Below, piece after piece: positions 8,656 through 15,802 of a stretch of DNA of 31,553 nt (its first letter is position 1; every line of letters starts with the position of its first letter). The translations under genes were made by a program, and so were the position numbers. Origin of the DNA: Eubacterium sp. GTDB lineage: Bacteria > Bacillota_A > Clostridia > Lachnospirales > Lachnospiraceae. The stretch covers positions 1 to 31,553 of the forward strand of contig JAMPGN010000018.1 in NCBI GenBank assembly GCA_023663915.1. The letters are read 5' to 3'. Below the pieces are notes generated by a model that saw nothing but the letters and a program-made list of their open reading frames with translations, had not been told where the DNA came from and did no database searches.

Positions 8656-9426
8656 ATGCAGATAGTCATCTTAGCAGGCGGACAGCGAAGTACGATCAGT
8701 AACGAGCAGGAAGGCATTCCGAAACCGATGGCAGAGATTGGCGGAAAACCGATGCTCTGGCATATTATGAAGAGTTTTTCCGCCTATGGCTTGAATGAGT
8801 TTATCGTTTGCGGCGGATATAAGGTGGATATGATCAAAGAATATTTTATGGACTACTATATCTATCAGTCAGATATCACGGTGGATCTTAAGACGAATAC
8901 AGTTAAGATACACAAGAACCGCACTGAGGACTGGAAGGTAACGGTGGTGGATACCGGGCTGTATTCTTCCACCGGGCAGCGTGTGGCAAGGATACAGGAA
9001 TATATCAATGGTGATACGTTTATTGTTGCATCTGGCGACTGTCTTTTTGATATTGATGTGAATCGAATGATCGCATACCACAATGAACAAGGGAAGATAG
9101 CAACCATGGCAGTTGCCAGACCGACCGGACGTAATGAGGCATTGGATATCGACGAAGCGGGATTGATCAAGAAAATACAAAAAAATGCACCTGTGAATGA
9201 GGCATGGACGAATGCATGGCTGTATGTGCTTGACAAGAAAGTCTTTGACAGTCTGCAAGGGGATTACGCATTAGAAAATCTTCTGACAGATAATCTTTCC
9301 GGCAAGGGCGAGCTAATCACATATAAGCACAATGGTTTCTGGACGCCGGTAGAGACATACCGTGACCGGGTGAATATGGAAAATCTCTGGAATGCAGGCA
9401 TTGCGCCGTGGGTGAGGGTTTTATGA
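8656..9426 (+). CDS. Divergent glucose-1-phosphate cytidylyltransferase paralogue (RfbF-like, altered active site)
   Basis: The 256-aa protein, start preceded by GAGGGAG, aligns along its whole length with the next gene and with RfbF (about 257 aa). The nucleotide-binding signature is changed: LAGGQRSTISNEQEGIPKPM aligns base for base with LAGGKGSRISEESVLKPKPM next door, so the signature Gly, Arg and first Lys are replaced by Arg, Thr and Ile. The metal-site motif YGDGVAD becomes SGDCLFD, and the late PMDT Asp becomes Glu (PVET). Activity as an ordinary cytidylyltransferase is therefore doubtful. It could be a partner subunit of the intact copy, an enzyme with another nucleotide or sugar, or a decaying duplicate. 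Its last four bases overlap the next start (ATGA), implying translational coupling. Confidence 0.8.
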   Translation: MQIVILAGGQRSTISNEQEGIPKPMAEIGGKPMLWHIMKSFSAYGLNEFIVCGGYKVDMIKEYFMDYYIYQSDITVDLKTNTVKIHKNRTEDWKVTVVDTGLYSSTGQRVARIQEYINGDTFIVASGDCLFDIDVNRMIAYHNEQGKIATMAVARPTGRNEALDIDEAGLIKKIQKNAPVNEAWTNAWLYVLDKKVFDSLQGDYALENLLTDNLSGKGELITYKHNGFWTPVETYRDRVNMENLWNAGIAPWVRVL

Positions 9427-10202
9427 AGGTAGTAATTTTAGCGGGCGGCAAAGGAAGCCGGATCAGTGAGGAATCGGTGTTAAAGCCGAAACCGATGGTT
9501 GAGATAGGCGATAGGCCGATTTTATGGCATATCATGAAGATATATTCTGCATTCGGATATCATGATTTTATCATATGCTGTGGTTACAAGGGGCATATGA
9601 TAAAGGATTATTTTGTCCATTATTACATGTATCAGTCGGATGCCACTTTTTATCTGAAAGAAAAACAAAAAGAATATCATCATTCCACCGCAGAGCCGTG
9701 GTGCGTCACGCTTGTCAACACCGGGCTTGAGACATTGACGGCGGGGCGCATCTTAAAGATCAGGGATTACATCGGCACGGACGAAACATTTATGCTTACC
9801 TACGGTGATGGTGTAGCGGATGTGGATATTCCGGCGCTGTTTGCTTTTCATAGGAAACATGGCAGGGTCGCAACGATCACGACGACTCAGCCGGCTGGAC
9901 GCTTCGGAGCGATCAAGATTGATGAAGACGGGCTGATCGAGAGCTTTAAAGAAAAGGCAAGAAAAGACCAGTCGTGGGTAAATGCCGGATTTATGGTATT
10001 GAATCGGGAAATATTTGATTATCTGGGGGACGGTTCACAGATGTTGGAGGCTGAGCCTTTTGAAAGGCTGGCGGCGGACAGCCAGATGGCGGCATACAGG
10101 CATCCGGGATTCTGGTCGCCGATGGATACGGTGCATGACAGGGCGTATCTGGAAGGGCTGTGGAGCAGCGGGCATGCGCCGTGGAAGATTTGGGAGTCAT
10201 AG
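9423..10202 (+). CDS. rfbF: Glucose-1-phosphate cytidylyltransferase
   Basis: The 259-aa enzyme joins CTP and alpha-D-glucose-1-phosphate to give CDP-glucose, the first step of CDP-3,6-dideoxyhexose synthesis in the cytoplasm. The start at 9423 overlaps the preceding stop as ATGA; a GTG 15 bases upstream is less likely because RfbF proteins begin exactly MKxVILAGG. All family motifs are intact: GGKGSRISEES with KPKPMVEIG, ICCGYKGHMIKDYF, EPWCVTLVNTG, the metal-binding YGDGVADVDI, GRFGAIKI, and FWSPMDTVHDR carrying the second metal Asp. Length matches the family. Together with rfbH and rfbG downstream it defines the CDP-sugar branch. Confidence 0.95.
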   Translation: MKVVILAGGKGSRISEESVLKPKPMVEIGDRPILWHIMKIYSAFGYHDFIICCGYKGHMIKDYFVHYYMYQSDATFYLKEKQKEYHHSTAEPWCVTLVNTGLETLTAGRILKIRDYIGTDETFMLTYGDGVADVDIPALFAFHRKHGRVATITTTQPAGRFGAIKIDEDGLIESFKEKARKDQSWVNAGFMVLNREIFDYLGDGSQMLEAEPFERLAADSQMAAYRHPGFWSPMDTVHDRAYLEGLWSSGHAPWKIWES

Positions 10203-10291
10203 AGGCAGGCGGAAGAATGTAAAACATCAAAGTCTTAATAATCAAATAGATTTAAGTTGGATAGAGTCGATATGGAGGAGGAAATTCAAGT

Positions 10292-11059
10292 ATGAAAGAT
10301 ATGCTTATATGTTTTAAGAGAGGAACACTAATTGATATTATGAATTATGGGCTTAGCCGCATTCATTATGATTTTTTTACAGGCGGTGGTATAAGTGGAT
10401 ATGATAATAGATATAAGTCGCAATTTGGACAAGATTTTTTCTTAGACAGATATATTTTCCAGAAAAAAGAAAAAGGGTTTTTTATTGATGTAGGAGCTAA
10501 TCATCCAGTTAAATTGAACAATTCATTTTTCTTTGAGAAAACACGATATTGGAGCGGGATAGCTTTTGAACCACAGGATAGCATGAATCGTCTGTGGGAG
10601 GGGGGGGTACGGAGCACGGAATGTCTTCCTTATGTGTTGGGGGATGTTGAGTGCGAGGTAGACTTCACTGAAATGGATGCACATGTTATGTCGGGAGTAT
10701 CGGATGTTCTTAAAAAGAAAGATGACAACCGCAATAAGAAATATAAAGTTCAACAAAAAAGATTATCGGATATCTTGGAAGAGCGAAATATTAAAGAGGT
10801 GGATTTCATGTCCATAGATGTGGAAGGATATGAAATGCAGGTTCTAAAAGGTATAGATTTTGATAAAGTAAATATTCAATGTATAGTTATTGAAAATGAT
10901 AAGTATAAACGAGGTTTGGGAAGTAATCGGTTAAGACGGTGGATATGCAAACACGGTGATTATGTGTTGATTGCAAGACTAACATCGGATGATGTATATG
11001 TCAAAAAAGATTTTTGGGAGAGCATCTGCGCCGAGATAGAAAAATGTGTCGTTTCATAG
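10292..11059 (+). CDS. FkbM-family SAM-dependent methyltransferase with an internal G8 tract
   Basis: The 255-aa protein starts at an ATG preceded by GGAGGAGG. FFIDVGANHPVKLNN (residues 63-77) is the SAM-binding glycine loop of the FkbM type, AFEPQ is the acidic end of the next strand, and DFMSIDVEGYEMQVLKGID is the family's C-terminal signature. FkbM-like enzymes O-methylate hydroxyls of sugars or polyketides, so it probably caps a sugar of this glycan. Like the acyltransferase gene it is AT-rich, unlike the rfb genes on either side. Codons 103-106 contain eight consecutive G (10600-10607). Reading with nine or seven G reaches a stop within about 20 codons, so the gene is a candidate for phase variation and is in frame here. 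Confidence 0.87.
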   Translation: MKDMLICFKRGTLIDIMNYGLSRIHYDFFTGGGISGYDNRYKSQFGQDFFLDRYIFQKKEKGFFIDVGANHPVKLNNSFFFEKTRYWSGIAFEPQDSMNRLWEGGVRSTECLPYVLGDVECEVDFTEMDAHVMSGVSDVLKKKDDNRNKKYKVQQKRLSDILEERNIKEVDFMSIDVEGYEMQVLKGIDFDKVNIQCIVIENDKYKRGLGSNRLRRWICKHGDYVLIARLTSDDVYVKKDFWESICAEIEKCVVS

Positions 11060-11131
11060 AGGAGAGTAAAGTATCATTAATGAAAGGGAAAGCATGTATT
11101 GAATTATTTAATACATCCTTATGAAGGGAAA

Positions 11132-12487
11132 ATGAATCAAAAGACAGAACAACAAGCAAAAGAAGAAATCTTAGGGCTGGTAAAAGAATACTGCGAGACA
11201 TACCATAATATGAAGAAACCTTTTGAGGAAGGACAGCGTATCCCCTATGCGTCCAGAGTGTACGACAGTGCAGAGATGGTCAATCTGGTGGACAGCGCAC
11301 TGGAATTTTGGCTCACCGCAGGAAGGTATACGGATCAGTTTGAGCGGCAGATGGCGGATTATCTGGGCGTGAAGCACTGTGCGCTTGTCAATTCCGGTTC
11401 GTCCGCGAACCTGCTTGCTTTTATGGCGTTGACATCTCCTTTGCTGGGGGAGCGCGCAGTGGAGAGGGGCGACGAAGTGATCACGGTGGCGGCAGGTTTC
11501 CCGACAACGGTCGCGCCTTTGATTCAATATGGCGCAGTTCCCGTGTTCGTGGATGTGACGATCCCACAGTATAATATTGATGCAGCCATGCTGGAAAAAG
11601 CGCTGTCGGATAAGACCAAAGCGGTCATGATTGCCCACACACTGGGAAATCCTTTTGACCTGAAAAAAGTCAGTGAGTTTTGCAAAAAGCATAATCTGTG
11701 GCTGGTGGAGGACAACTGTGATGCGTTAGGGTCGGAGTATACCATCGGCGGGGAAACCAAACTGACAGGAACGATCGGGGATATCGGCACTTCCAGCTTC
11801 TATCCGCCGCATCATATGACGATGGGCGAGGGCGGCGCAGTATATACGAACGATTCGCTGTTGAATAAGTGTATCCGCTCTTTCCGCGATTGGGGCAGGG
11901 ATTGCGTGTGCCCTTCCGGACATGACAACTTATGCGGACACCGTTTTGACAGGCAATACGGCGAACTGCCTTTGGGGTATGACCATAAGTATGTCTATTC
12001 ACATTTCGGTTATAATCTGAAGGCAACGGATATGCAGGCGGCGATCGGATGTGCACAGCTTGAGAAGTTCCCGGCTTTTGTGGAGCGGAGAAGGCATAAT
12101 TTTAACCGTTTGAAAGCCAATCTGCTGGCGGCGGACAGTGCAGAACATATCTTGGACAAGCTGATTCTGCCGGAAGCGTGTGAGGACTCCGATCCGAGTT
12201 GGTTTGGATTTTTAATCACCTGCAGGGAAGGGACGGACCGTAACAGAGTCGTGCGGTATATGGAGGAACACGGCATTCAGACGAGAATGTTGTTTGCGGG
12301 CAATCTGACCAAACATCCGTGCTTTGATGAAATGCGCGTCACAGGTGAGGGATACCGTATCGTTGGGGAACTTACGAACACCGACCGTATTATGAGAGAC
12401 ACTTTCTGGATCGGCGTCTATCCGGGCATGACAGATGAGATGATAGATTATATGTCGAAAACACTGATTGAGGCAGTGGGGGAGTAA
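11132..12487 (+). CDS. rfbH: CDP-4-keto-6-deoxyglucose 3-dehydrase (E1)
   Basis: This 451-aa protein of the DegT/aspartate-aminotransferase fold uses PMP and an iron-sulfur cluster to remove the C3 hydroxyl of CDP-6-deoxy-4-ketoglucose. The usual catalytic Lys is replaced by His (SSFYPPHHMTMGEGG, His227), the hallmark that separates this dehydrase from true aminotransferases. Four Cys at 196, 258, 260 and 268 match the cluster pattern C-x(n)-C-x-C-x7-C; the first spacing is 61 here against 57 in the Yersinia enzyme as I recall it. The conserved stretch FRDWGRDCVC and the ending TNTDRIMRDTFWIGVYPGMT are typical. I prefer the ATG at 11132 to an upstream TTG at 11099. No E3-type ferredoxin reductase, the known electron donor for E1, is present in the window. 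Confidence 0.95.
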   Translation: MNQKTEQQAKEEILGLVKEYCETYHNMKKPFEEGQRIPYASRVYDSAEMVNLVDSALEFWLTAGRYTDQFERQMADYLGVKHCALVNSGSSANLLAFMALTSPLLGERAVERGDEVITVAAGFPTTVAPLIQYGAVPVFVDVTIPQYNIDAAMLEKALSDKTKAVMIAHTLGNPFDLKKVSEFCKKHNLWLVEDNCDALGSEYTIGGETKLTGTIGDIGTSSFYPPHHMTMGEGGAVYTNDSLLNKCIRSFRDWGRDCVCPSGHDNLCGHRFDRQYGELPLGYDHKYVYSHFGYNLKATDMQAAIGCAQLEKFPAFVERRRHNFNRLKANLLAADSAEHILDKLILPEACEDSDPSWFGFLITCREGTDRNRVVRYMEEHGIQTRMLFAGNLTKHPCFDEMRVTGEGYRIVGELTNTDRIMRDTFWIGVYPGMTDEMIDYMSKTLIEAVGE

Positions 12488-12491
12488 TGGC

Positions 12492-13592
12492 ATGTTTGAT
12501 TTCGGCTTAGATTTTTATAAAGATAAAAAGGTTCTTGTGACCGGGCATACTGGATTTAAAGGGACATGGATGTGTGCGGCGCTGGTTCGGGCGGGTGCGC
12601 AGGTGACGGGTTATGCGCTGGATGCGCCGACAGAACCGAGCGTCTATGAACTGAGCGACATAGGCAGGAAGATTCATTCCGTCATTGGGGATATCAGAGA
12701 CTTGAAGCATTTGCAAAAGACGTTTGACGAGGCGAAGCCGGAAATCGTTATTCATATGGCGGCACAGCCCATTGTGCGGGAATCCTACCGCAACCCGGTT
12801 TATACTTATGAGGTGAATGTGATGGGGACAGTCAATGTGCTTGAATGTGTCCGCACACATCCGTGCGTCCGTTCTTTTGTAAACGTTACGACGGACAAAG
12901 TGTATCTCAATAAAGAATGGGAGTGGGGATACCGCGAGGAAGAAGAGCTGAATGGCTATGACCCCTATTCTAATTCCAAATCGTGCTCTGAGTTAGTGAC
13001 AAGCAGTTATCGGAACAGTTTTTTTAGAAGCGCGGAGGGCAAAGAAAGGGACGCATGCCCGGCGGCAGTATCGACCGCGCGTGCAGGCAATGTGATCGGC
13101 GGCGGGGATTTTGCGATAGACAGGATCATTCCCGACTGTGTCAGGGCGGCGTTGGAAGGCAGGGAGATCATCGTTCGTAATCCTTATTCTACAAGACCGT
13201 ACCAGCATGTATTGGAGCCGGTGGCGGTTTATTTGATGATTGCCGCGAGACAGTATGAAGACAGGAAGTATGAGGGGAGTTACAATGTGGGACCGGATGA
13301 GACGGACTGCTATTCAACCGAAGAGCTTGTGACGTTGTTCTGTGAGAAATGGAATCAGGCAACCGGACAGAATATTACATGGAAAGAAGAGTCTGACGGC
13401 GGACCGCATGAGGCTAATTTCTTGAAATTAGACTGTTCTAAACTGAAGAGGGCTTACGGGTGGAAACCCGTGTGGAATGTGGAAGAGGCGATGGAGAAGA
13501 TCGTTGAGTGGACGGTGGCGTATCATAACGGCAAGTCTATGGAACAGATCATGGAAAAACAGTTGAGTGAATTTCTGGAAGGTTCAATCTAA
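12492..13592 (+). CDS. rfbG: CDP-glucose 4,6-dehydratase
   Basis: The 366-aa extended short-chain dehydrogenase converts CDP-glucose to CDP-4-keto-6-deoxyglucose with bound NAD+. The Rossmann motif is GHTGFKG (residues 18-24) and the catalytic pair is Y-S-N-S-K in YDPYSNSKSCSE. The family-specific TTDKVYLNKEWEWGYREEE, GNVIGGGDFAIDRIIPDCVRA and STRPYQHVLEP are all present. Its start lies four bases after the rfbH stop, with GGGGGAG upstream; an in-frame TTG at 12468 would overlap rfbH and is less likely. It acts between RfbF and RfbH in the pathway, although the gene order here is F-H-G. Confidence 0.95.
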   Translation: MFDFGLDFYKDKKVLVTGHTGFKGTWMCAALVRAGAQVTGYALDAPTEPSVYELSDIGRKIHSVIGDIRDLKHLQKTFDEAKPEIVIHMAAQPIVRESYRNPVYTYEVNVMGTVNVLECVRTHPCVRSFVNVTTDKVYLNKEWEWGYREEEELNGYDPYSNSKSCSELVTSSYRNSFFRSAEGKERDACPAAVSTARAGNVIGGGDFAIDRIIPDCVRAALEGREIIVRNPYSTRPYQHVLEPVAVYLMIAARQYEDRKYEGSYNVGPDETDCYSTEELVTLFCEKWNQATGQNITWKEESDGGPHEANFLKLDCSKLKRAYGWKPVWNVEEAMEKIVEWTVAYHNGKSMEQIMEKQLSEFLEGSI

Positions 13593-13657
13593 GAAACTCA
13601 CAATGTAATCATGAAAGAAGAAAGTGAAAAAGAATCACAAAAAGGAAACAAAATAAC

Positions 13658-14605
13658 ATGAAAAGCATAACTATCTCCGGTCCTACCGGCGCAATCGGCA
13701 TGGCACTGATTGAGAAATGCATTGCAGAAAAGACCCATGTTCTGGCAATCTGCCACAGAGGCTCCGGAAGAATCAAACATATCCCCGATTCCCCCTATGT
13801 CAAAGTCATAGAGGCGGACTTGTCCGAGTATAAGGATTTGTACCGGAAGGAAACCATAACGGAAAAATACGAGGTCTTCTATCATTTTGCATGGAGCGGA
13901 ACGGTGGGGGATGCACGAAACGATATGCATCTGCAGACCGGCAACATAGCGTGTACGATGGATGCGGTAGAGCTGGCGCAGCGTCTTGGCTGCCACACTT
14001 TTATCGGGGCAGGGTCACAGGCGGAATATGGGAGAAAAGAAGGCAAATTGAAACCGGATACGCCCGCTGACCCGGAGAATGGCTATGGCATGGCGAAGCT
14101 GTGCGCGGGTCAGATGAGCCGCATAGTGTGCCGCCAGAAGAATATGAAACATATCTGGACGCGGATCTTAAGCGTGTACGGACCCTATGACGGAGAGGGA
14201 AGCATGGTCATGAGCGCGCTCCGGAAGATGCAGAACGGCGAACCTACCGCATTTACCCATGGGGAACAGATGTGGGATTATCTGTACAGCAAGGATGCCG
14301 CTGAGATATTTTACGCGCTTGGGACGCAGGGAGCAGACGGCGCGGTCTACTGTGTCGGGAGCGGACAGGCGCGGGAGTTAAAAAGTTATATCAAAGATAT
14401 TTACCGTGTGGTTATGGAAAGCCGAGGGCAGCAGGTTACGGAAGACGACTGCGAATTGGAGCGCAGGCTGGGGATCGGCTTGATTCCGTACAGCGAGAAA
14501 CAGGTGATGTATCTGTGCGCGGACACCACATTGCTGGAACAACATATTGGCAGGCTGGGCGGCACGGATTTTTGCCAGGGCATACGGAGTATTTTAGAGG
14601 GCTGA
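13658..14605 (+). CDS. NAD(P)-dependent epimerase/reductase of the extended SDR family
   Basis: The 315-aa protein has the Rossmann motif GPTGAIG (residues 8-14), the strand motif YHFAWSG, and the catalytic YGMAK (Tyr143, Lys147). It is closer in style to the CDP-abequose/paratose synthase and YerF-type reductases than to UDP-hexose epimerases. In CDP-3,6-dideoxyhexose pathways such a protein reduces the 4-keto group after RfbH, or, in yersiniose synthesis, reduces the carbonyl of the newly attached two-carbon branch. Its place right after rfbG supports a final reductive step on this sugar. Which product forms cannot be read from the sequence. An AAGGAAAC site precedes the ATG, and only one base separates its stop from the next gene. 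Confidence 0.82.
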   Translation: MKSITISGPTGAIGMALIEKCIAEKTHVLAICHRGSGRIKHIPDSPYVKVIEADLSEYKDLYRKETITEKYEVFYHFAWSGTVGDARNDMHLQTGNIACTMDAVELAQRLGCHTFIGAGSQAEYGRKEGKLKPDTPADPENGYGMAKLCAGQMSRIVCRQKNMKHIWTRILSVYGPYDGEGSMVMSALRKMQNGEPTAFTHGEQMWDYLYSKDAAEIFYALGTQGADGAVYCVGSGQARELKSYIKDIYRVVMESRGQQVTEDDCELERRLGIGLIPYSEKQVMYLCADTTLLEQHIGRLGGTDFCQGIRSILEG

Positions 14606-14606
14606 T

Positions 14607-15386
14607 ATGCAGAAAGTATCTTTATTGATTACAACCTACAATGTGAAGGAACATCTGGCGGTGACGTTAGACAGCATCCGTGTGCAGGATTATGCGTCGA
14701 TCGAGGCGGTCATTGTGGATGGGGGATCGCAGGATGGGACGCTCGACGTGATCCGTGAATTTGCGGCACGGTATCCGGTTTGTGAGAGCCGTGAGGGAGA
14801 GCAGGGCATGGAGGGACAGGCTCTTACAGTGCGCTGGGTTTCCGAGCCGGACAGAGGGCTGTATGATGCCATGAACAAGGCATGGACAATGTGCAGCGGG
14901 GATATCGTGGCAGTATGCAATGACAGACTCTGCACACCGGACGCGGTCACGAAGCTGGTTCGGGCAATCGAGCAGGGCGGCGCGGACTGTATCGGCGCAC
15001 ACTCCGATCTGGTCTATATGGATGGCGAGAAAGTCGTTAGGATCTGGCATATGGGAGAGGGCAAATTGTCAGAAGGCTGGATGCCGGGACATCCCACATT
15101 GTTTCTGAAACGGGAAGTTTATGAGAAATACGGCATCTATGATATCCGTTACCGCTGCGCAGCGGATTATGAGTTTATGGTTCGTTTCCTAAAAGATGAG
15201 AGAAATCGTCTGGCATATGTGCCGGAAGTATTGATCGTCATGTTTTACGGGGGGACAAGCAATGCCGGGCTAGGTAATTACCTGGTATCTTTCAAGGAAG
15301 GATATATGGCGCTTAAGAAAAATGGAGTGCCGCATCCGCTTCTTATCACAATTAAGAGGACTTTCCGGGTGCTTCGGCAGTTTTGA
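14607..15386 (+). CDS. Family 2 glycosyltransferase
   Basis: The 259-aa protein is a GT-A fold inverting transferase: LLITTYNVKEHLAVTLDSIRVQ at the N-terminus, IEAVIVDGGSQDGTLDVI, then SEPDRGLYDAMNKAW, the conserved block of WcaA-like enzymes. The position of the usual DxD metal motif reads VAVCNDRLCTP, with one Asp, as in several members of this subgroup. It has no membrane segment, so it works at the cytoplasmic face on lipid-linked glycan. It starts one base after the preceding SDR gene and closes the first cluster, so a natural guess is that it transfers the CDP-dideoxy sugar made by these genes. Donor and acceptor are not determined. Confidence 0.87.
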   Translation: MQKVSLLITTYNVKEHLAVTLDSIRVQDYASIEAVIVDGGSQDGTLDVIREFAARYPVCESREGEQGMEGQALTVRWVSEPDRGLYDAMNKAWTMCSGDIVAVCNDRLCTPDAVTKLVRAIEQGGADCIGAHSDLVYMDGEKVVRIWHMGEGKLSEGWMPGHPTLFLKREVYEKYGIYDIRYRCAADYEFMVRFLKDERNRLAYVPEVLIVMFYGGTSNAGLGNYLVSFKEGYMALKKNGVPHPLLITIKRTFRVLRQF

Positions 15387-15472
15387 TGTGATTAGGAGTC
15401 GCAATGGAATGAAAAATCTGTTATAATAAAACAGGCATCACGATTAAGGACGGAATTTTTTATATAATAGGG

Positions 15473-15596
15473 TTCGGGTGTCAAAATTCACAGACGGAAT
15501 ACTAAGAAAATCTCAGTCTCCTTCACAGGACAACTGCGTGAACTTTTTGTGCAATCTGCCAGCCAAGGTTTATCGAAAAGGCTTTTGACACCCGAA
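15473..15596. repeat. 124-bp MITE-like element with 14-bp terminal inverted repeats (copy 1)
   Basis: TTCGGGTGTCAAAA at 15473-15486 is exactly inverted as TTTTGACACCCGAA at 15583-15596. The interior has no open frame of note. A second copy starts at 31483: the same terminal repeat, then after the same 22-base spacing the block GGCAGATTGCACAAAAAGTT, which is the exact reverse complement of 15541-15560. Two related copies with inverted termini in intergenic DNA fit a non-autonomous miniature transposon; an invertible regulatory segment is the main alternative. The termini read TTGACA outward, but no well-spaced -10 accompanies them. It lies in the 416-base gap between the dideoxysugar and UDP-sugar gene groups. 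Confidence 0.75.
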
Positions 15597-15602
15597 GCAT
15601 AA

Positions 15603-15745
15603 TAGGAAATTGTATCGATGAAGCTAAGATAATCGCGAAACGATTTTTTTATATTATAGGAAATTCCTTCAAAAAGTGGAAGAAGCGAAGGTTCTTCCCA
15701 AGATAATCGCGAAGCGATTTTCTTGTATTATAGGAAATTCCTATG
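15603..15745 (+). repeat. Short tandem-like repeats with hairpins upstream of ugd
   Basis: TAGGAAATT occurs three times (starting 15603, 15657 and 15731), the last two as TATTATAGGAAATTCCT. Two of the intervals contain AGATAATCGCGAA followed by RCGATTTT (starting 15627 and 15701, 74 bases apart). The second forms a 6-bp hairpin AATCGC-GAA-GCGATT (15705-15719) followed by TTCTT. The first forms a 5-bp version followed by a T run, terminator-like but weak. A further perfect 7-bp hairpin, GGAAGAA/TTCTTCC, lies at 15678-15698. The block fills the rest of the gap before ugd. It may terminate or modulate transcription between the gene groups, but I do not recognise the family. Confidence 0.65.
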
Positions 15746-15802
15746 CTTGAATTTAGGAAAAATAGAATTTGTTTACAAAATATAAATCGGGAGGATAAGT
15801 GA

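Noticed and set aside
8507..8703. An open frame reading LFDLVSALVSSAGEYFKNRNL across the acyltransferase-rfbF gap, with a sugar-transferase-like opening.
   Set aside because: It has no start codon with a ribosome site, overlaps the beginning of the confident RfbF-like gene, and after a few residues resembles nothing I know. It is probably chance.
15585..15613. Perfect TTGACA in the right terminal repeat as a -35 for the ugd group.
   Set aside because: No TATAAT-like box lies 16-18 bases downstream; CATAAT comes only about 8 bases after it, which is too close.
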